From NCBI GenBank assembly GCA_019054805.1, contig JAHQIY010000004.1, forward strand, positions 310,001 to 374,000: a stretch of DNA of 64,000 nucleotides. The letters are read 5' to 3'. A program made the translations under genes and the position numbers. The notes under the pieces are model-generated. The model was given only the letters and a program-made list of their open reading frames with translations. It was not told the DNA's origin and ran no database searches. This stretch comes from Brachionus manjavacas (Eukaryota; Rotifera; Eurotatoria; Ploima; Brachionidae). This document shows positions 56,298 to 64,000 of the stretch, one piece after another. The number at the start of each line of letters is the position of its first letter. The first letter of the stretch is position 1.

Positions 56298-57500
56298 TAA
56301 TAATAATAAATTGAGTCATAGCAGGGAATCACCCTGCAAGCAATCCAAAACAACTTGAATCGCTATGATGACTGGTTGTGCGTTTGGCAAGAAGGAATGT
56401 GGGACGATGAGTTTTCTAGCTAAGGCCACTCCAGTCCTAGCGTAGACGCTTCTGGGGAGTGCCCAGGCCTTCGACTCACCGTCTCACTGACTGGGCCATG
56501 GTTGGTCGTTGAGGTTTAGGTGGTGGTGGTGTTCGTGCGGGCAAGATGTATGTCGAGGCGGGCCTTGAAGCTGTTAAGGGTTGGAGCGTTGACTGTCGAG
56601 GACGCAAGGTTGTTCCAAATAGATGCAACTCTGTTATTTAGGAAGTTTGTTCGCGCCGGGCAGTTGGATAGTTGGACAAAAAGGCGTTTTTTGTGACCCC
56701 TGATTGCGTTGGCTGGGCCGTGGCAGGCGATGGACGACATAAAATTGGTTGAGGCTAGCCATTTGACGTCAAGTAGTCCATTTGCGATCTTGTAGTGGGA
56801 GATGAGATCACCCCTTGATCTGCGTGATTCGAGGGTGGTTAGGTTCAGGATGGCGAGCCTGTCTTGGTAGCTACGGTCTCTGATGCGGCCTACTAGTTTG
56901 GTTGCTCTCCTTTGGATGTTTTCGATGATCCTTACATCTGCTCGTCTATGGGGATTCCATACTGAGGTGGCATATTCGAGGTGGGGTCGGACAAAAGCAG
57001 TGTACAGGGACTTGAAGGATTGAGGATTCCAGGCATGGAAGGCCTGGCGGAGTTGTCCAAGAATGGAGTTGGCTTTGGCCGCCGAGTGTTGGCAGTGGGT
57101 TCTCCATTTCAGGTCACTAGAGAAATATACGCCGAGGTCCTTTTCCGTTTTGATCTCTTCAAGTGTCAGTCTGGAACCGGTTTCAGCTGATTTCATGGTG
57201 AGCTTGAAAGAAGTGCAAAAGTGATTAGTTTTATTTTTGAAAACCATGAATTTGCATTTCTCGACGTTGAAACTCATGTGCCAGGTGTTAGCCCACGTCG
57301 CGAGCAGGTCTATATCGGACTGTAGTTGGGCAATATCAAGGCCGTTCTTGATGGTGGCAATGATCTTAGTGTCATCGGCAAAGAGCTTGCAGTGGTGGTG
57401 TACACCGTTTGGCATGTCGTTGATGAACAGGGTGAATAGTAGAGGACCAAGAACCGATCCCTGAGGTACACCGCTCGTGACCTGGCACCAGTCTGAAGAG
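56298..57500 (-). mobile_element. 5'-truncated L2/CR1-like LINE, GC-richer than its surroundings
   Basis: The minus strand reads TSGVPQGSVLGPLLFTLFIN, FADDTKII (catalytic box, about 57390), WHMSFNVEKCKFM, EKDLGVYFSSDLKW, VRPHLEYATSVWNP, QRRATKLV and LESRRSRGDLISHY, ending at a TAA at 56516. This is the palm, thumb and C-terminal part of an L2/CR1-type RT in one intact frame. The 3' end finishes with an (ATT)n tail at 56298-56312. Upstream it stops at a minisatellite. Its codon use is much richer in G and C than the other genes here, which suggests recent arrival or a different origin. Confidence 0.85.
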
Positions 57501-57574
57501 CTGGAGCCGATAACTAAAGCTGGAGCCGATAACTAGAGCTGGAGCCGATAACTAAGAGCTGAAGCCGATAACTA
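57498..57574. repeat. Minisatellite, four units of AGCTGGAGCCGATAACTA
   Basis: Four tandem copies of an 18-20-base unit with small variations lie exactly at the 5' truncation point of the LINE at 56298-57500. Confidence 0.85.
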
Positions 57575-58100
57575 TGTAGGTGCTCAAGCTGGCCAATTTG
57601 AACATATTAAAGAATGGCGAGGACCAACTCGACCATCACATCTGCGCTAAAGTTAAGAGAATATTGCAAAATATTCAAAGAGCAAATGAGATCTTTATCA
57701 ATTCAGTTAAAACAATGCTATAACCAGAGATAGGGACTCAGCAAATTCGTGATGACTGAGTCGGAGTCAGAATCTTTTGATTTTTAGTGACTCGACTCGA
57801 GTCTGAGTCAGTCCATTTTTTTGTGGTGACTTACGAGTCCGAGTCTGAGTCATGACTTATGAGTCAAAGTCTAAGTCATTTCAAGTCTTAAAGTCAAAAA
57901 AAAAAAAGATTTTTTATTCGAAAAAATTTTATTACAAAAAAGATTTTTTATTAATTATTGAGTTTTTTCATTCAATTAAAAGTTTAAAAAAAAACCTAAT
58001 TTAAATTATACAATTTTTTAAATGAATCATCATTTTCTTTCAAAAAAAATAAATTTTCGGCTAATACATTTGTCATTTGACGTCTGTGTTGACGCAATAT

Positions 58101-61100
58101 TTAACCAGTCTTGTTAAAAAATCTCTCAATTGAACCACTCGATGCCGGAATCCCTAAAAATTTTTTAGCAAGCTTAGCAAGTGTTGGGAAAAGTTTTTCA
58201 TTTTCTTTCCACCAAACTAGCGGCTCAATATAAGAATTACCTTTCTCTCTATTAATAAGCCGACACTGCCGCTGGAATTCAAAAAATTTTTTTAACATTA
58301 AATCGTATTCAAAATTTTGTTCAGTAAAACTGTTTTCATCATCATAAACTAAAACCCAATCGGAACTCGCTTTATTTTTCTTTTTCGTATTCGAAATCGA
58401 TTCTAAAGTTTCATTTTCGTCTACTCTTCAACCATTTTTTTAAGCCTATTAATCCGATACGATTTATCTTCCGGTTTTATCCAAGATGTACCATAATTTA
58501 TCTCGAGCATAGACGAAATTGCAAAAAGAGGTTCTGTAAATACATCTTGAAATATTGATTTAATCGAATCTATTAAGCTTGAACTTAAGTCTTCAAAATA
58601 AAAGTGCTTAGGCTTTACTGTTTTATCTTTAGACAAAATGAGTTCATGAGATGACTTTAAGTCAATTTTATGAATAACCGTTTGAAGTGCTGGTAAGACC
58701 TTAGATATGGTTGTTCCATCACCTTGAAGCATATCCGAGCATATTTCAAGCTCTTGTAATATTTGCGACAGCTCGTGCATACGCTCTCGATCTTTTTCGC
58801 TAAATTTTAATTCTTCATTTGAATTTTTTTAGTCTTTCTGCCTTTTTTACCACAGTTTAGTATCGTATCTATCTCTAAATTCGTTAATTTCGAAAAACTT
58901 TTAAGCATGTAAAAAACTGAATTCCAACGAGTTTCATTTCTTGTTTTCAAACATTTTTTGGCTTTTCTCAATAAGTCCATCACATGTGTTGAATGGCGTC
59001 CTCTGTTAATAATTATACTTATTTTTTTAATAATATCTCTCGCTTAGTTTAGCTTTAGCGCGTCTTTAATGGCTAATTGTAATCGATGAGCAGCACAGTT
59101 GATTCGCGAAACGTTATTCAGCTCATCACAAATTTCTTTGGCAATTTGGTCACTAGATATTTCTTCCTCTGTGTCTTGTTCAACGTCGTCCACTTCTTCT
59201 TCATTTTCTTCTGCCTCTCCTTCCCCAGACTCCATATCGAACCGAGGCTATATAAAAAATTGGTGAAACTTCAGAAAATATTTTATTATAATTAGATCCA
59301 TAATTATTTATTGAATTATATACTGTTGGTTGTTTTTTTAAACTTTATTTGAAAAAAAAAATTAACAAAACTTTTATCCTTTTTAATGAGAAATTTTGGA
59401 AAAAAAATTAAAAACGGAATAAATTGGCAAGTTTTTTTTTCTTTTTAAATGTTTTTTTGAATATTTTAGATATTTTAAGCTGTTTAATTTTGTATTTAAA
59501 CGGAAAATTAAAAAAAATAAATCGTAAAATACAAATAAAAAGAAAGATAGAATTATTACCGAAAAGTATTTTTTAAGATTTAATATAGATTTCTTATAAA
59601 TTCAAGTCTAAACGTTTTATGTTCGAACAAAAATTTTTAATTTTTGAAAGACTTGTATTTTAGAAGATATCAATATTAAATCTTAAAAAATACTTTTTGG
59701 TAATAATTCTATCTTTCTTTTTGTTTGTATTTTACGATTTAGTTTTTTAAAGCTTTCGTTTAATTGTAAGATTTTACAGTTTAAAAGATATAAAATTCAG
59801 AAAAAGCACTAAAAGAAAAAAAAAACTTGTCAGTTAAAAAAAAATGCGGTTTGAGTTATATTTTTTTCTCACAATTTTACTGATACAAATAATCATCTAT
59901 TCGCAACAGTCGAATTAAACTAATGAAATTTATTGTTCTATTGTTTTATTAACAGTTTAAAATTGTCGACAGAATTGTCAAATCTTAAAAAAAGACCGAT
60001 TTTTTTCACATCATACGTTATTGTTTAACAAAAAAATTAAAGAGAAAAAAAAATATTTTCGACCAATCAAAATCAACTTGCAATTGTAAACTTAAACAAA
60101 TTATAATATTTTCTAAAAAAAATTAACAATTAAAAATTGATATGCTTCACTTGTTTCACACAATTCCAAAAAGTTTTCAATATACTCGTCAATATGCTCT
60201 TTGTTAAATGCTCTAACCATATTAGAAGCCCCATCGCTCACGATCTTATAAATTTTCTTTCCAATTTTGTACTCATTTACTACATCTATAAAAGTGTTAA
60301 ATATTCTTTCGTTTATTATGTGAACCTTTTAATTGTTTTGAACAAATGTTGAATTTATTTATTTAGGATTGATTCTCCCATTTAGGATTGATTCCTGTTA
60401 CTTCAAAACCAATAAACGATCTCATTGAAGGATCAGTCCAAATGTCAGTCACCACATTCAAACTATCGATTTTTACGAATTCTTTAATTAAGAATTCTCT
60501 TAATTCTATTTTACATTTCGGTAAAATAGAGCTTTTTAGTGTTTGTGAATTGGGCGGTTTGTACCTTGGATCTAATCCATTTGAATAGTCGCGAAACTCT
60601 TTAGCGTCTACCAGAGTTATTGGTAATGACTTTGAGACAATTAAATGACATAATTTTAAGTCCAACCTAATTTTTTTCGGGTCGCTCGGTCTGTACTCTT
60701 CAAAATTTTTAATGCTTTTCAACGGGCTAAAGATTGGATTAGGCTCGATTTCGCTAAGTTTTCGTTTTGCTGACCGAACTGGTGACGGTTTTTGACAAAT
60801 TTCTTTAAGCAACTCTTCATGCTTAAGAATAAGCGAATTCGAGTTTTTTATGTGTCTTGATAAATTTGAAGTTGGATCTCCTAGTTTATAGGTGATGTTT
60901 TTGCTACATCCTTTGCAAGAAACCATATTATCGGGTGAATTTAAATTGTCTTCATTATAGTTGTAACAATTCAAAATAAGCGGTAGTTTTTTTGCAGTTG
61001 GAGTTTTTGGTTCTGTCGATTTTTCATGCGGGGTGTCTTGATTAGACATATTAGTTGAATCAAGAAGAATAGACGGAGTCGTAATCGTTTGATCTTGATC

Positions 61101-61118
61101 GGCTAATTCTGACATCAA
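58101..61118 (-). pseudogene. hAT transposase with BED finger, frameshifted
   Basis: 61118-60363 carries a BED-type finger (VSCKGCSKNITY, then SRHIKNS), and DIWTDPSMRSFIGFEVTGI, the first catalytic segment. KIVSDGASNMVRAF (about 60270-60220) is the second. 59235-59044 has an acidic linker and NCAAHRLQLAIKDAL. TRWNSVFYM lies near 58930 and the helical domain at 58780-58421. 58298-58101 ends with GIPASSGSIERFFNKTG, the dimerisation domain. All family parts are present in order, but at least four frame breaks and an inserted MITE (59410-59860) inactivate it. Confidence 0.85.
59410..59860. mobile_element. Palindromic MITE inside the hAT transposase
   Basis: Two inverted arms of about 200 bases share GGTAATAATTCTATCTTTC and TAAATCTTAAAAAATAC around a short loop near 59620-59650, with looser outer parts (GACAAGTTTTTTT). 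It separates the acidic linker from the SDGASN segment of the transposase. Confidence 0.65.
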
Positions 61119-61899
61119 ATTTTATTTTTACAATTTTTTAATTAAAAGCCTCTTTATATCTAAATAATTTTTCAAAAATAAGTTCTTATTTTTTTTGCGA
61201 ATATAATTGTTAAGCCGAAAATATCAAAGAGAAATAAAGAAAGTTGAAAAACTATAAAGTTAAAAAAAAAAAGAAATTTTTTTACAAATTAACACATGCT
61301 TTTTTTAAGAAATTTAATTGAATTTTATTCAAAGCGCTTTTTTATGTTCTCTTTTTTTTCACTAATTTATTTTTTTAGTCTTTATATTCATGAAGACCAA
61401 AAAAATAAATTAGTTGAAAAAAAAATGCAAATTCATAAGTAATTTAAATTAAATTTAAAAAATAATTGAAAATCTTGAATTTAGAGTCATTTTTTTTTAT
61501 AAATGACTCGACTCGAGTCTGAGTCAGTCAAATTCGGTTTGACTCGGACTTGAGTCAGAGTCAATTTTTTTGAAAAAAAAAATGACTCGACTCAAGTCAC
61601 TCGAAAATGACTCGAGTCTGACTCTGAGTCATGTATGACTTGAGTCAAATTTGCGATTCCCTACCTCTGGCTATAACAAAGCATTAACGCATATTTAGAA
61701 CGAATTAGTAAATTTTTGTTCTTTTTATTGCTTGATTTTTGAAATTTTTGAATTTCAGCTATAGTAATTTATTCCACGATTTGAGACAAAGTTTTTGAAC
61801 TGTGTCTGGTCCAAGATTTGATCTTTTTTATCTAATGTCAAGTTTGCTTGTTTTTTTAAAATACTTCGATTTCAGATTCATTATTTATAGATGTATTTG

Positions 61900-62297
61900 T
61901 AATTTTTGCAATCATTTTTCTACCAGAGATTAGAACGATGTTTGTAGGAAAAGTCGTACCAAGAGAGCATAATGGCTTTGGACTTAATCAGCTTAGAAGA
62001 CCGTAGAACAGGAGGCGATCTTATTCAAATGTTCAAAAAAGTCAAACTTCATGAGAAGATTGTGAACCTGGCTACAAGTTTGAATTTGAACCTGAGAAGA
62101 AAACATAGCATGAAGCTAGAGATAGAAATTTGCAAACAAGCAACATCAAGATATGAACAACAGAGTGGTTTCAAAGTGGAATGCTCTATCGCAAAGTGTT
62201 GTCAGCTCAGTTAATGGCTTTAAAGCGGGTATCGACAAAGAATTGGTATTGAACAAAGAAAGAAACGAAAGACTGCTACAGCTATTAAAAATCTAAA
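61900..62297 (+). pseudogene. LINE RT C-terminal remnant
   Basis: A frame gives ALDLISLEDRRTGGDLIQMF and RRKHSMKLE. After a frame change NRVVSKWNALSQSVVSSVNG and FKAGIDKEL follow before a TAA. These are the last blocks of an L2/CR1-type RT (compare LESRRSRGDLI at 56.7 kb). It is a different, A+T-rich copy and broken. Confidence 0.7.
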
Positions 62298-63389
62298 TGC
62301 CTGAAGGCGTTAGCATAGATTTCTATACTGCAGTCTTTTAATTACTACTACTTCTAAAAGAAGAAAATAATTACTTTTTAAAAATTTTAAATTTTGTTTT
62401 TTTTATTTGTTTGATTAAAGATAGAAAGCTTCAAAAAAAATTCAGATTCCTCATTGTGGTTTCTGCTCAAAGCTATTTTTCCGGGCAAATATTATTTTCT
62501 TTAACAAATTAAGGTTAAAAATGATGAATGAAAATCTAATAGAATGGGTATATATTATTTGATCAGTAATTTAGTATCTAGATCAGTGTTTGACAAACAA
62601 TAATCAGGAAAATATTAATATTAGTATTTAACTTAAATATTCTAAGTAAAGTCTTTTAATTTTTAAATGTTTATTTTTATTTACAAAATATAATAAAATT
62701 TTCAAAAAAAGCTCTTTTTTGCCTTGGTTTTCTCTTTTGTGTTTTTCACCAATTGATACATCTGTTGCTGCTGATTTCTGATTTCAAAATGTTCTGAGTC
62801 TTGTGAATAAATATTTAAAAATAATTATGATTTTCTTATTGACTCAAAAAAATTAAGTGAAAAAATTATTGCTTAGGGATGATAGATCTTAAATTTTTTA
62901 CAGCCATTTAATCAATGGTAAAGTAAGTTTTTGTTAAATTTTCGATTTGCAATTAAATGCAATGAAACGCAATTAAATTGCGCATTTGAAAATTTTGAGC
63001 AAAATGAGCAAATCGAAAATTGAACAAAAATGTTTCTTTGCCAAATTAATGGGGAAAAAAATTAATTTTTTTTTTATTACACTTTTCAGGTATGTTAAAA
63101 CTATACATTTTAAAAAAAGAACAATTTTGTTTTGTTAGTTGAAAAATATTTAAATCAAACTTTTAGATTTTACGTTTAATTTACTTTGAATTAAATTTAA
63201 ATTTTGTTTACAAATTTTGAAGACATTTACGGTAGCTGGATTCATAAAAGTCACTTATTTACATATTTATTATCGGTGAAGAAGCTGTTTTTTTAGATTG
63301 TTTTGTGCAGTTTGGAACAGTGAGTTAAATAGCGCAGGAGATATCGCTTAACTTAATTGATTCCTTAGCTGAGTTTAAAGAATTGAATC
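62298..63389. other. Intergenic, nothing recognised
   Basis: A+T-rich. 62935-63010 contains short inverted TTTTCGATTTGC / GCAAATCGAAAATTG blocks around GCAATTAAAT repeats, a small hairpin, but no gene. Confidence 0.4.
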
Positions 63390-63545
63390 TTACACATCGC
63401 TCTGAAGGGTTGGTAGGCTCAGGACTGCAAGTCGATCTTTTTAGCTCAGTTCTCTGTCAGCTATTCCCCCAAAAAACAGCTCAATTCTAGTGTAAACACT
63501 TTTAACAGATCTAGCGAACTCCATTAATTTGCATTTGTCAACATT
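63390..63545 (-). pseudogene. Decayed LINE fragment
   Basis: The minus strand reads NNVDKCKLMEFARS and, further on, DRLAVLSLPTLQS. These resemble the NVEKCKxM and RLxxLxLxTLES blocks of L2/CR1 RTs, with the middle deleted. Confidence 0.45.
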
Positions 63546-63704
63546 ATTTAATGAATAAATCATTTTAGTTGAAATAAATGAAGAGTTAATTAGTCAAATC
63601 AATAGATAAGGGAATTAGCCTGTTGATTAATCTTGAAACTTTTTAACTTTTTTTTTAAATTTTGAAAATTGAGAATATTCAATTCAAAATAGAACTAAGC
63701 CTTT

Positions 63705-63930
63705 TTTAACACTAGAAGTACCAAGGTGTCAAAATGAGTCTTTTTGATTTTTACTAAGCTTTAATTCAATAGTCTGAAAAGATTAAAACTTGAAATTGTA
63801 AAGTTATCATTAAATAAAGTAAAATTTTAAAAATTTTATAATAACAAATTCACATGATGCTTCATTTTTTTAAATTGACTATATACTACTAGAAGCACCA
63901 AAAAGGGTCAAATGACTCCTATTGAAATTT
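63705..63930. repeat. Two piggyBac-like terminal blocks
   Basis: TTAACACTAGAAGTACCAAG at 63706 and ACTAGAAGCACCAAAAAGGG near 63888 are similar direct blocks. Each is followed by GTCAAA and a nearby TGACTC or TGAGTC. They recall the terminal repeat at 31.8 kb (TTAACACTAGAAAGCCC). No transposase is next to them in the window. Confidence 0.35.
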
Positions 63931-64000
63931 TATTCAATTTGAAAGCGTTGATTTTGTATTTTCTTTAAAATAAAATGAATAATATTAGATTTTCTGCTCT

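Larger units (their letters stand above)
57725..61669 (-). mobile_element. hAT DNA transposon, 3.9 kb
   Basis: The left end CAGAGATAGGGACTC and inverted right end CAGAGGTAGGGAATC are flanked by a perfect 8-bp duplication GCTATAAC at 57717-57724 and 61670-61677. Both ends carry dense GACTC/GAGTC subterminal repeats (about 57740-57900 and 61490-61660), likely transposase binding sites. The transposase lies on the minus strand and is broken. CAGAG ends and the 8-bp duplication are diagnostic of hAT. Confidence 0.92.

Noticed and set aside
1-64000. tRNA, rRNA genes or CRISPR arrays
   Set aside because: No cloverleaf with paired A and B boxes, no conserved rRNA block and no regularly spaced direct repeats with unique spacers were seen.

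Overview
The window is nuclear DNA from an animal, strongly A+T rich. Its genes are sparse and split by short GT-AG introns (35, 47, 51, 54 and 67 bases, plus two of 1.8 and 3.1 kb). The rest is a dense, nested landscape of transposable elements. The gene content (EB-module/C-type-lectin membrane protein, monocarboxylate transporter, galactose-3-O-sulfotransferase-like enzyme, an LRR protein with an RGM-like C-terminal half, a bacterial-looking alpha/beta hydrolase) and the TE mix (hAT, MULE, pogo, piggyBac, CR1/L2/jockey-type LINEs, fold-back MITEs) suggest a small protostome. A monogonont rotifer such as Brachionus is my best guess; that is inference, not proof. Layout: 286-8279 (-) is one five-exon gene for a type II membrane protein of about 969 residues with serial cysteine-rich EB-like modules and a C-terminal lectin-like domain; its large introns carry TE relics. 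8661-22785 is almost all TE: a fold-back element, a 7-kb hAT (10257-17237) with other elements nested in it, a LINE split by a MULE remnant, a small hAT-type MITE and a second inverted repeat. 23293-26034 (+) encodes a secreted, probably GPI-anchored LRR protein whose second half looks like the C-terminal domain of repulsive guidance molecules. 27839-29230 (+) is a three-exon SLC16-type transporter. 29273-33780 holds two copies of a 1.1-kb palindromic MITE, a piggyBac fragment and an outer MITE. 34676-36094 (+) is the alpha/beta hydrolase. 36645-49170 is a compound block: three copies of one repeat unit, one 5.7-kb LINE (-) and one truncated LINE (+) of the same family. 51942-53049 (+) is the sulfotransferase. 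54070-64000 is again TE: LINE fragments and a 3.9-kb hAT (57725-61669). The most unusual item is the LINE at 37982-43648. It reads in a single frame through a coiled-coil/RRM-like ORF1, a Ulp1/SENP-type cysteine protease and the start of an AP endonuclease, interrupted only by a UAG followed by CAACUA and a UGA followed by CUAG. These are the two best-known stop-codon readthrough contexts. Neither downstream part has an AUG before or near its beginning. This suggests a retrotransposon polyprotein expressed by two successive readthrough events and carrying its own protease. The host genes do not form a visible operon or pathway; their proximity looks incidental.
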